Assembly (NCBI GenBank): GCA_964630905.1
Contig: CAZVWR010000068.1
Span: 1-15,452 of the forward strand
Length of the DNA: 15,452 nt
Reading direction: 5' to 3'
Source: JAGOEX01 sp964630905
Lineage (GTDB): Bacteria > UBP6 > UBA1177
The notes beneath the pieces are model-generated. The model did no database searches, was not told the DNA's origin, and saw only the letters and a list, made by a program, of their open reading frames with translations. Below are positions 6,372-12,663 of the stretch, piece by piece. Numbering within the stretch: position 1 is the stretch's first letter; each line of letters begins with the position of its first letter. The position numbers were made by a program, and so were the translations under genes.

Positions 6372-8396
6372 TTATAACTTGCAGACTTTCTTAATTAATT
6401 CATCTTTTACGATGTAGGGAAGTGTGATGTGATCGTTGTTTTTGTTGATTTCGTTATATTCGATGCAGGTTTCGATGGAGTGTTCATTTCTTGCCCATGC
6501 TCTTCTTGAAACTCCGCCCATGACATCCCAGGGAAATGCGATTTCAAGGATTGCGTCAACCCGTTCACTTCCGTCAAGAACCATTCCGAATCCGCCGTTT
6601 ATGGACTTTCCGATGCCGACTCCGCCGCCGTTATGGAGCGCAACAAGGCTCATTCCCCTTGCACAGTTTCCTGCAAAAATATTTGTCGCCATGTCTGCCA
6701 TGATGTTCGATCCATCCTTGATGTTTGATGTTTCGCGGTACGGGCTGTCGGTGCCGCCTGTGTCGTGATGGTCTCTGCCAAGCATTATCGGACCGATTTC
6801 ACCGTTTTTCACCATCTCATTGAATTTCTTGGCGATTCTGGTTCTTCCGAATGCATCCTGATAAAGAATTCTTGCCTGGGTTCCGACAACGAGCTTGTTT
6901 TTCATCGCGTCTTTTACCCACTGATAGTTATCTTTATCCTGATATCTGAGTTCTTCACGACAGGTTTTTATAACTTCTGCGGCGGCCGCATCTGTTTTTA
7001 TGAGATCTTCTTCTTTTCCGCTCAGACATACCCACCTGAAGGGGCCGTAGCCGTAATCAAAAAGCTCAGGTCCAAGGATATCTTCAACATAGCTTGGCCA
7101 GATGAATCCTTCAAATGTGTCAACTCCGTTTTTCGATATTTCCTTAACTCCTGCATCAAACACTGCTCTCATGAAAGCGTTGCCGTAATCAAAGAAATAA
7201 GTCCCTTTACTTACTAATCTTTTTATCACTTCATAATGTCTGCGAAGTGTGTCATCAACCATTTTGCAAAACTTCGCCTTGTCAGTTTTAAGGAGTTCAG
7301 TCCGTTCCTCAAAAGTGATCCCTGCCGGGCAGTATCCGCCGTCATAAACTGCATGACAACTTGTCTGGTCGCTCAGCATGTCAATATGGCAGTTGTTTTT
7401 GTCAGCATATTCAAGAAGATCAACGATATTACCGTGATATGCAATGCTGATCGGCTCTTTTTTTGCAATAAATTCAGCAGCTTTGTCAAAAGCCACTTTC
7501 GGAGAATCGGTCACGATCGAAACCCAGCCCTGAGAGTGTCTTGTCTCAATTCTGGATAGATCAACTTCTGCAAAAATGCCGACACCTTTTGCAATTTCAA
7601 CAGCTTTCGGCTGTGCTCCGCTCATTCCGCCAAGACCGCTTGAAACGAACATTTTGCCGCGAAGGTCGCCATCCCACGGAACACCGAGTTTCATTCTTCC
7701 TGCGATTAGAATTGTGTTGTAAGTGCCGTGAACTATTCCCTGCGGACCGATATACATCCAGCCGCCGGCAGTCATCTGACCATAATTTGCAACTCCAAGT
7801 GCCGCTGCACGGTTGAAGTTGTCAATATCATCAAAAAGTCCGATCATAAGACCATTTGTGGTGATAACTCTCGGAGCACTTGAATGAGATTTGAAAAGGC
7901 CGAGCGGATGACCGCTGTGAAGAACAAGAGTCTGCTCATTAGTCATCACTTCAAGATATTTTTTGATCAATCTAAACTGCATCCAGTTCTGGCACACAGC
8001 ACCGGTTTCCCCGTAAGTTACAAGCTCATAAGGATAAAGAGCAATGGCAAAATCAAGATTGTTGTCAATCATCACCTGAAACGCCTTTCCTTCGATGCAG
8101 TTTCCCTTGTATTCATCAATCGGTCTGCCATAAATCCGACCCTCAGGACGAAACCTGTAACCGTAAATTCTCCCGTGAGTCATCAACTCCTCATAAAATT
8201 CAGGAGCAAGAACTTCGTGCATCTCTTCCGGCACATATCTCAGAGCATTTCTCAGAGCCAGCTCGATCTCGCGCTCGTTTAAAGTCAGTTCCCTTTTCGG
8301 CGCTCTTCTAATTCCATCCTTAAACTTCGGATATTCAGGCAGAACCGTATCCAGCTTAACCGTCATCGCCCTTGAAATGTCAAAATTGCTAAGCAT
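6372..8396 (-). CDS. hutU: Urocanate hydratase (urocanase), long form
   Basis: HutU converts urocanate to 4-imidazolone-5-propionate, the second step of histidine degradation, using tightly bound NAD+ as an electrophile. The 674-aa protein has the NAD-binding region with YGQMTAGGWMYIGPQG (about 205-220) and SSGLGGMSGAQ (about 252-262). The C-terminal conserved core contains LGRDHHDTGGTDSPYRETSN (about 539-558) and HNGGGVGIG (about 588-596). At about 670 aa it is the long form known from animals and some bacteria, not the roughly 555-aa Pseudomonas/Bacillus form. The active-site stretch that reads ARICW in Pseudomonas reads ARILY here, so the classic Cys is absent, as I recall for the long form. 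The ATG at 8396 has GAGG at 8404-8407 (7-nt spacing). A GTG at 8402 lies within that site. No hutH, hutI or hutG is within the window. Confidence 0.95.
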   Translation of the reverse strand: MLSNFDISRAMTVKLDTVLPEYPKFKDGIRRAPKRELTLNEREIELALRNALRYVPEEMHEVLAPEFYEELMTHGRIYGYRFRPEGRIYGRPIDEYKGNCIEGKAFQVMIDNNLDFAIALYPYELVTYGETGAVCQNWMQFRLIKKYLEVMTNEQTLVLHSGHPLGLFKSHSSAPRVITTNGLMIGLFDDIDNFNRAAALGVANYGQMTAGGWMYIGPQGIVHGTYNTILIAGRMKLGVPWDGDLRGKMFVSSGLGGMSGAQPKAVEIAKGVGIFAEVDLSRIETRHSQGWVSIVTDSPKVAFDKAAEFIAKKEPISIAYHGNIVDLLEYADKNNCHIDMLSDQTSCHAVYDGGYCPAGITFEERTELLKTDKAKFCKMVDDTLRRHYEVIKRLVSKGTYFFDYGNAFMRAVFDAGVKEISKNGVDTFEGFIWPSYVEDILGPELFDYGYGPFRWVCLSGKEEDLIKTDAAAAEVIKTCREELRYQDKDNYQWVKDAMKNKLVVGTQARILYQDAFGRTRIAKKFNEMVKNGEIGPIMLGRDHHDTGGTDSPYRETSNIKDGSNIMADMATNIFAGNCARGMSLVALHNGGGVGIGKSINGGFGMVLDGSERVDAILEIAFPWDVMGGVSRRAWARNEHSIETCIEYNEINKNNDHITLPYIVKDELIKKVCKL

Positions 8397-8436
8397 GATC
8401 ACCCCTCAAATTAAATTAAAAAACAAAAACTCCCCG

Positions 8437-8465
8437 AATATATATCAACAGGAAAAATGTTTCAA
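8437..8465 (-). promoter_or_regulatory. hutU promoter (repeat-associated)
   Basis: On the minus strand TTGAAA (8465-8460), a 17-bp spacer and TATATT (8442-8437) form a good promoter, with a leader of about 34 nt to the hutU ATG. The -35 box is the centre of the first copy of the 24-bp repeat, which also fixes most of the spacer. Confidence 0.65.
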
Positions 8466-8473
8466 GGAAATGG
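8451..8473 (-). repeat. Promoter-associated repeat, copy 1
   Basis: On the minus strand this reads CCATTTCC, TTGAAA, CATTTTTCC. It differs from copies 2 and 3 only by one missing A/T in the homopolymer. It supplies the -35 box of the hutU promoter. Confidence 0.75.
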
Positions 8474-8476
8474 GGG

Positions 8477-8496
8477 AAATAGCATTTTAGCTATTT
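8477..8496. other. Perfect inverted repeat between module A and hutU
   Basis: AAATAGC, loop ATTTTA and GCTATTT form a perfect 7-bp dyad, 13 bp past the stop of the small putative nuclease gene and just upstream of the hutU -35 box. In the minus-strand reading no U-run follows (it is followed by CCCCC), so a standard intrinsic terminator is doubtful. On the plus strand it is followed by a few T. An operator for hutU or a weak transcript end are both possible. Confidence 0.4.
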
Positions 8497-8509
8497 TTTG
8501 ACAAACAAA

Positions 8510-9034
8510 TTAACAACCTGTTTTTTTAAAGTAGCATTTTTTAATTGTTGGATCTGGCATTATCGGATTAATCATGAGTGTACAACCATTAAACTTGAAT
8601 CTGGTATTAATTAAAAACTCCATTTTCAAACCCATATCCCGTTTATAAATCTCTTGTTTAGAAACAAAAAATAGTTTGATTTCTGAATACTGTATATCAA
8701 GTGGATCTCTAAATTTCTTCTTTATAAAGTCATACAATGTGGTTTCAAACTTCTCTTTAACATTATTAGCATCAAAACCCCTAGAACACCCAATATTTTT
8801 TAACTCTACCAATGTTAGTCCGAATCCAGATCTCACACATTCTCTAACAATCAAGCAGTCTATTGATGCCGGTCTTTTCGCTACTTTAAGAGAGTTGTAA
8901 TATTTATCTACTTTTATTATCACATAAGAATCGGGAGCAATTCCTTCATCAAATGTCACACATATTCCATTCTCGGAACAAGTGTCTTCAACAAAATTCG
9001 ACAAAACAGAGTGCGTTTTAATCTTTCTTATCAT
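8510..9034 (-). CDS. Small protein of module A, possible PD-(D/E)XK-type nuclease
   Basis: This 174-aa protein is not one I recognise. A strand-like SIDCLIV with D59 is followed 17 residues later by LTLVELKN with E77-L-K79. This D...E-x-K spacing and the hydrophobic strands around it fit the core of PD-(D/E)XK nucleases, and a downstream helix (VKEKFETTLYDFIKKKF, about 92-108) could complete the fold. The sequence has eight cysteines but no obvious zinc cluster, signal peptide or membrane segment. The ATG at 9034 lies inside the 3' end of the upstream ATPase gene (17-bp overlap) and has only a weak purine-rich ribosome site, so translation is probably coupled to the ATPase. Strict pairing with an ABC-type ATPase suggests it is the effector of a two-gene defence-like module. 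That function is inference. A structural or scaffold role is possible if the D/E/K triad is coincidental. Confidence 0.7.
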   Translation of the reverse strand: MIRKIKTHSVLSNFVEDTCSENGICVTFDEGIAPDSYVIIKVDKYYNSLKVAKRPASIDCLIVRECVRSGFGLTLVELKNIGCSRGFDANNVKEKFETTLYDFIKKKFRDPLDIQYSEIKLFFVSKQEIYKRDMGLKMEFLINTRFKFNGCTLMINPIMPDPTIKKCYFKKTGC

Positions 9035-10457
9035 TTTGTTTTTCTAAGTAGTTTAGGCGTTCATTATAAAGCTGAGCTGAAACATCTTGAAAATTCTCAT
9101 CATTTATACCATCTTCAGTCACTTTCATTTCTCCATTGATAGTTGCACCATTCTTCCCTTTTATGAGGTGATACACCATTACCTTGCTACAATCTATTTC
9201 TCCCTTTATTAGCAAATTATTTAACTTATTAAACATATAGTTGCTGTGAGAAGTTATAAATATTTTTAATTTCAAAGATGACAACTGTGCAAAAACTTCG
9301 ATTAATTTCACTTGAACCTCAGGATGCATGTGTGCTTCCGGTTCCTCAATAAACAAAACATCATATTGTTCATTTTTTCTTTCACCATAAAAATTCTTTC
9401 GAAAAAATATCGACTCTCTTCCGTTGGAAGAGTATTTGTTATTTAGAATGTGCTTAAAATATAAAACGAGAGGCGACAATTCTGCAACCATAGATGACGC
9501 TTCAGATAAATTTAACTCCAAATTTATTCCCTTCGGTTTGTAAGTAATCCTGTTGGTTTTTTCATTATAATCAACTTCACCCTTTAAAATCTCATCCTGT
9601 AAAACTTTTATCTCTTTTTTGTATTCTGAGTTTATGTGTTTTTTATCTACTGTTGATAAATCTATAAAATAATCTGATAGTGGCTCAGAGAGAGACGGCA
9701 ATTCAATACTCTTGCTTTTAATAAAAAATCTGCTTTGTGTTAACTCCGCTATTATAGGTGCGAAGGCATTCAATGCCTGATATAAACCAGATCGACTAGC
9801 AGGCAAATAATAAATATCTTTTGTATTTGAATCTGCCATTCTTAAAATTCTGTTAATTTCAAAACGAACATGTCTTAAAAATTCCTCTGAGAACTCTTCC
9901 TCGCTGGCTTTGCCAATCACTTTTTTGCTGTCTATATACAAGGAAAACTTTGTTGATTTGGTCTCTTTTTGGACAATTTCTACTTTGGAACAAAAATTAG
10001 TAATACTAAGCTTTAAATCACCATCATCATCTGAAAATATGTTTAGTTTTATAGCTTCAGAGATCGAAACTATAATTTCATAGTTTTTATTCGAATACCT
10101 GTTTTTTAAGTTTTTAAGAGAAGAAAAAGTGTTTAATAAAGAGTTCTGCAATCCTTTTAAAACAATTTCAGCCAATCCTTTTTCAATCAATTCTATAAAA
10201 TCATGTGTACAATCAATATTTCTTTTAGTTTTAAGTTCTTTCAGTTTTTTTTCTATAAACTTTTCTATTTTTCCAGCATCTTCATAATAATACCTGCCTC
10301 TTGTTGTTTTATTTTTTATATTTTTCAACAAACAATAAATGCAATAAGTAGCATAAGATTTGCCAATTGCATTTTGACCGTAGATAAGATGCAAATCTTT
10401 TTCTAAGTCAAACTTCAAGCTATCAATTGGTCCAAAATTCTTTATTTCAATTTCCAT
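9018..10457 (-). CDS. ABC/SMC-type AAA ATPase of module A
   Basis: This 479-aa cytosolic ATPase belongs to the broad AAA_15/AAA_21 (OLD/RecF-like) group. It begins MEIEIKNFGPIDSLKFDL, the usual first strands. Walker A is GQNAIGKS (27-34). A long charged helical insert (about 60-210) is probably a coiled-coil arm. The ABC signature-like LSEASSMVAEL (317-327) precedes Walker B YDVLFIEEPEAHMHPE (365-380, E371/E372), and the switch histidine lies in ITSHSNYM (401-408, H404). No TOPRIM domain follows Walker B, unlike OLD nucleases, so any nuclease function would have to come from the partner gene that overlaps it. The ATG at 10457 has GGGGGA and a purine run upstream. Similar ATPases serve as the sensor or trigger in phage-defence pairs such as Septu, PARIS and AbiL. 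The specific system here is not identified. Confidence 0.88.
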   Translation of the reverse strand: MEIEIKNFGPIDSLKFDLEKDLHLIYGQNAIGKSYATYCIYCLLKNIKNKTTRGRYYYEDAGKIEKFIEKKLKELKTKRNIDCTHDFIELIEKGLAEIVLKGLQNSLLNTFSSLKNLKNRYSNKNYEIIVSISEAIKLNIFSDDDGDLKLSITNFCSKVEIVQKETKSTKFSLYIDSKKVIGKASEEEFSEEFLRHVRFEINRILRMADSNTKDIYYLPASRSGLYQALNAFAPIIAELTQSRFFIKSKSIELPSLSEPLSDYFIDLSTVDKKHINSEYKKEIKVLQDEILKGEVDYNEKTNRITYKPKGINLELNLSEASSMVAELSPLVLYFKHILNNKYSSNGRESIFFRKNFYGERKNEQYDVLFIEEPEAHMHPEVQVKLIEVFAQLSSLKLKIFITSHSNYMFNKLNNLLIKGEIDCSKVMVYHLIKGKNGATINGEMKVTEDGINDENFQDVSAQLYNERLNYLEKQNDKKD

Positions 10458-10553
10458 TTTCTTTTTTCCCCCAAATATTTTCAGTGTATTTCATATTCTA
10501 ATTATTTATATTACCCCACAATTACATATATTTAAAACCAAAAATCTTACCTG

Positions 10554-10582
10554 ATACTACAGGATTAATTATAATGAGTCAA
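10554..10582 (-). promoter_or_regulatory. Candidate promoter of module A
   Basis: On the minus strand TTGACT (10582-10577), a 17-bp spacer and TAGTAT (10559-10554) lie just past the stop of the VOC gene. The predicted leader to the ATPase ATG (10457) is about 90 nt. It allows expression of module A independently of the VOC gene upstream. The rest of the gap (10458-10553) is very AT-rich, with no other structure that I can support. Confidence 0.45.
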
Positions 10583-10594
10583 AAAAATAATATT

Positions 10595-10993
10595 TCACTC
10601 CCAGAATTCAGATCCGATTTCAATTAAATTTCCTTCGGGGTCGGCGATCATGGAGGAGCGCATTTTCCATGGTTCGTTGCGGGGAGAATAGATTGGTGTT
10701 GCTCCGTTTTTGACCATTTTTGAGAAAAAGATGTCAACATTTTCGGGGTTTCCGACATTGATGGCAAGTTCAAATGTTCCGTTGAGTTTTTCTGGATATT
10801 CGGGAGTTTGTCCAAGTAATTCAGGGAGTTTTGCTCTTTCATACATTGCGAATCTTATTCCTTCGTGCTTAAACTCGGCATAAGGTCCTGATCCATCCCA
10901 TTCAATTTCAATTCCGACCACATTTTTATAAAAATCCACCATCTTTTTCAGGTCATTCACAAAAAGACCAATCATGTCGAATTTGATTTTCAT
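10595..10993 (-). CDS. VOC superfamily (glyoxalase/bleomycin-resistance-like) protein
   Basis: The 132-aa protein shows the paired beta-alpha-beta-beta-beta modules of the vicinal-oxygen-chelate fold. MIGLFVNDLKKMVDFYKNVVGIEIEW opens the first module (about 7-32), and GTFELAINVGNPENVDIFFSKMVKNGATPI opens the second (about 72-101). The C-terminal DPEGNLIEIGSEFWE carries the usual metal-ligand glutamate position. The first-strand histidine seen in many metal-dependent members is not evident, so its chemistry cannot be predicted; members include glyoxalase-like, dioxygenase-like and drug-binding proteins. The ATG at 10993 is preceded by GGAGAGG, a strong ribosome site. It has a repeat-associated promoter of its own (11020-11048). 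Its link to module A is positional only. Confidence 0.88.
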   Translation of the reverse strand: MKIKFDMIGLFVNDLKKMVDFYKNVVGIEIEWDGSGPYAEFKHEGIRFAMYERAKLPELLGQTPEYPEKLNGTFELAINVGNPENVDIFFSKMVKNGATPIYSPRNEPWKMRSSMIADPEGNLIEIGSEFWE

Positions 10994-11019
10994 TCCGACC
11001 TCTCCAGAAAATTCTTCCG

Positions 11020-11048
11020 AATATAACTCATTGGAAAAAATGTTTCAA
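11020..11048 (-). promoter_or_regulatory. Promoter of the VOC gene (repeat-associated)
   Basis: On the minus strand TTGAAA (11048-11043), a 17-bp spacer and TATATT (11025-11020) match the hutU promoter in both boxes and in spacing. The predicted leader is about 20 nt, holding the GGAGAGG ribosome site. Confidence 0.65.
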
Positions 11049-11056
11049 GGAAATGG
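11033..11056 (-). repeat. Promoter-associated repeat, copy 2
   Basis: This 24-bp copy is identical to copy 3. On the minus strand it reads CCATTTCC, TTGAAA, CATTTTTTCC. It starts 6 bp after the stop of the membrane-protein gene and provides the -35 box for the VOC gene. Confidence 0.8.
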
Positions 11057-11062
11057 ATTATT

Positions 11063-11383
11063 TCACTTTCTGCAGAACTTTTCGACTGAGATGCCAAGGA
11101 GCGATCCGAGTATTGATGTCATGATGAATATGGGGATGAGGCTGAACGGTTCCTTCCAGCCGATGATGATCGCGGCGGGGGTCAAAACTGCAAAAGAAAC
11201 TGTCAATCCTTTAAGATATCCTGCCATTTTAAGCTCGGTCACGGTCAGAAGGAATCCGACTATCACCCACATTGAAAACGCAGAAATGTCAGCATCGACC
11301 GGCAATTTCTGAAATATCATCGGAATGACATCGATTATGCCTGCACCGGCTCCAAGAAGCATACCTTTAAAATATCTGTTCAT
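11063..11383 (-). CDS. Small integral membrane protein, unknown function
   Basis: The 106-aa product is very hydrophobic, with three or four likely membrane segments: a glycine-rich first one (GMLLGAGAGIIDVIPMIF, about 7-24), a second around SMWVIVGFLLTV (about 37-48), a third VSFAVLTPAAIIIGW (about 62-76), and a fourth IPIFIMTSILGSLLGI (about 83-98). There is no soluble domain. I do not recognise the family. The ATG at 11383 has AAGGGG a few bases upstream and a repeat-associated promoter of its own (11412-11439). It is bracketed by identical direct 24-bp repeats (copies 2 and 3), so promoter plus gene forms a compact unit. Small membrane proteins near ATPase/nuclease pairs can be effectors or immunity factors, but nothing in the sequence ties this one to either module. 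Confidence 0.78.
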   Translation of the reverse strand: MNRYFKGMLLGAGAGIIDVIPMIFQKLPVDADISAFSMWVIVGFLLTVTELKMAGYLKGLTVSFAVLTPAAIIIGWKEPFSLIPIFIMTSILGSLLGISVEKFCRK

Positions 11384-11411
11384 GTATTCCCCTTCTTAAA
11401 AAAACAACCTT

Positions 11412-11439
11412 ATCATATTTCAAGGAAAAAATGTTTCAA
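11412..11439 (-). promoter_or_regulatory. Promoter of the small membrane protein (repeat-associated)
   Basis: On the minus strand TTGAAA (11439-11434), a 16-bp spacer and TATGAT (11417-11412) form a good promoter about 28 nt upstream of the ATG at 11383. The spacer itself contains a second CCTTGAAA, so the motif is partly duplicated with a 16-bp period. Confidence 0.65.
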
Positions 11440-11447
11440 GGAAATGG
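11424..11447 (-). repeat. Promoter-associated repeat, copy 3
   Basis: This 24-bp copy is identical to copy 2. It lies in the divergent region between the membrane-protein gene and module B. It provides the -35 box of the minus-strand promoter. Confidence 0.8.
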
Positions 11448-11459
11448 CCCAAACGGATC

Positions 11460-11480
11460 TGCCGTAATTTTTTTACGGCA
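11460..11480. promoter_or_regulatory. Perfect dyad upstream of module B promoter
   Basis: TGCCGTAA and TTACGGCA (8-bp perfect arms) flank five T. The dyad lies between the divergent promoters, ending 3 bp before the module B -35 box. It is too far from any gene end to be an obvious terminator and lacks a following U-run. A regulator binding site for module B, the membrane gene, or both is the simplest reading. Confidence 0.5.
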
Positions 11481-11483
11481 AAC

Positions 11484-11512
11484 TTGCAAAACGCCTAGTT
11501 TTATGATATACA
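11484..11512 (+). promoter_or_regulatory. Promoter of module B
   Basis: TTGCAA (11484-11489), a 17-bp spacer and TATACA (11507-11512) precede the ATPase ATG at 11551 by about 38 nt. The position explains why the longer open frame beginning at 11431 should not be used. Confidence 0.55.
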
Positions 11513-11550
11513 AGATTAATTGCTTTTTTATAATTAAGAGGAAAATCAAA

Positions 11551-12663
11551 ATGTTAACAAGATTTGAGGTTAAGAATTTCAAGAATTTCAAGGACAATTT
11601 TGTTCTCGATTTTACAAAAACTAAGAATTACAACTTCAATCCGGAATGTGTGAAAGACGGCGTTGCCAACAAAGCAATAATTTACGGGCCGAACGGGATC
11701 GGCAAATCAAATCTCGGTTTTGCTATTTTTGACATTGTGTCTCACCTCACTGATAAAAACAGGAACCTTGAATTTTATAATAATTATATAAATGCTGAAA
11801 ATGACAATGATGTCGTTGAATTTTTATACAGTTTTAAATTTGATAAGGACATTATCACTTATCGTTACGGAAAAAAGTCGTTTGAAGAACCGGCTTTTGA
11901 AGAATTGAAAATAAACGACAAGATTGTTGTTTTTTATGACCGAACAAAAACAGAACCCGCTTTTATTGATTTAAAAGGTGCTGAAACACTTAACCGTGAT
12001 TTAGGACAGAACAAAGTTTCTGTAATAAAATACATATCAAGCAGCACCGTTCTTGAAGATAATAATGAAAATACATCTTTTAAAAAATTCATTAAATTCG
12101 TTGAGAAAATGCTCTATTTCCGATCAGTAGGCAACAATTGTTATATCGGTTATGAAACAGGAATTAACAGCATATCAAAAGATATTATTGAAAAAGGCAA
12201 ACTTAAAGATTTTGAAACTTTTCTCAACAAAGCTGAAATAAAGTGCAAACTTAAAGAGATTGAAATAAATGGTCAAAAAAATATTGCTTTCGATTTCGAT
12301 AAAAAAACCATCGAATTTTTCTCGATTGCATCCACTGGAACCCTTTCTCTTTCCTTGTTGTATTACTGGCTTCAGAGAATGAAGATTGAAAATGAAGTTT
12401 CTTTTGTTTTTATTGACGAATTTGATGCTTATTATCACCATAATTTGGCAAAACTGATTGTTGAAGAAATGAAAAAGGGGAACTATCAGGTGGTTCTGAC
12501 AACTCACAATACAACAATAATGTCAAACGATCTTCTCAGACCTGACTGTTATTTCATTATGAGCAAAGAAAACATAAAACCTTTATACGATTTCACAGAT
12601 AAAGAGCTCAGGTTGGCACACAACATCGAAAAAATGTACCGTGCCGGAGCTTTCGATGGCTAA
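11551..12663 (+). CDS. AAA_15 / RloA-like ATPase of module B
   Basis: This 370-aa ABC-type ATPase starts MLTRFEVKNFKNFKDNFVLDF, typical of AAA_15/AAA_21 proteins. Walker A is GPNGIGKS (46-53). The signature region is around FFSIASTGTLSLSLL (256-270). Walker B is VFIDEFDAYYHH (286-297, D289/E290), and the switch histidine is in TTHN (317-320, H319). The C-terminal HNIEKMYRAGAF is a tail that I recall from RloA/AbiLi-like ATPases. The ATG at 11551 has AGAGG at 11537-11541 and a promoter in place; the in-frame extension to 11431 crosses that promoter and a regulatory dyad. The 3' end overlaps the TOPRIM-like gene by 8 bp. In such pairs the ATPase is thought to sense phage and control the nuclease partner. 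The exact system (AbiL-like, RloAB-like or PARIS-like) cannot be settled by eye. Confidence 0.9.
   Translation: MLTRFEVKNFKNFKDNFVLDFTKTKNYNFNPECVKDGVANKAIIYGPNGIGKSNLGFAIFDIVSHLTDKNRNLEFYNNYINAENDNDVVEFLYSFKFDKDIITYRYGKKSFEEPAFEELKINDKIVVFYDRTKTEPAFIDLKGAETLNRDLGQNKVSVIKYISSSTVLEDNNENTSFKKFIKFVEKMLYFRSVGNNCYIGYETGINSISKDIIEKGKLKDFETFLNKAEIKCKLKEIEINGQKNIAFDFDKKTIEFFSIASTGTLSLSLLYYWLQRMKIENEVSFVFIDEFDAYYHHNLAKLIVEEMKKGNYQVVLTTHNTTIMSNDLLRPDCYFIMSKENIKPLYDFTDKELRLAHNIEKMYRAGAFDG

Noticed and set aside
6436..8282. Several plus-strand open frames opposite hutU
   Set aside because: All are shadows of the highly conserved urocanase reading frame. None has recognisable motifs or ribosome sites.
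8451..11447. CRISPR-like direct repeats (24 bp, three copies)
   Set aside because: Spacing is irregular (2.6 kb and 0.4 kb) with genes between the copies, and each copy fits as a -35 region. No array or cas gene is present.
11431..11550. Longer N-terminus for the module B ATPase
   Set aside because: The 40-residue extension would begin in the repeat and cross the dyad and the TTGCAA/TATACA promoter. The ATG at 11551 has AGAGG and starts with the usual family sequence.
12641..12655. GTG start for the TOPRIM-like protein
   Set aside because: It adds five residues that include the ribosome binding site of the ATG at 12656, which starts directly at the conserved strand.
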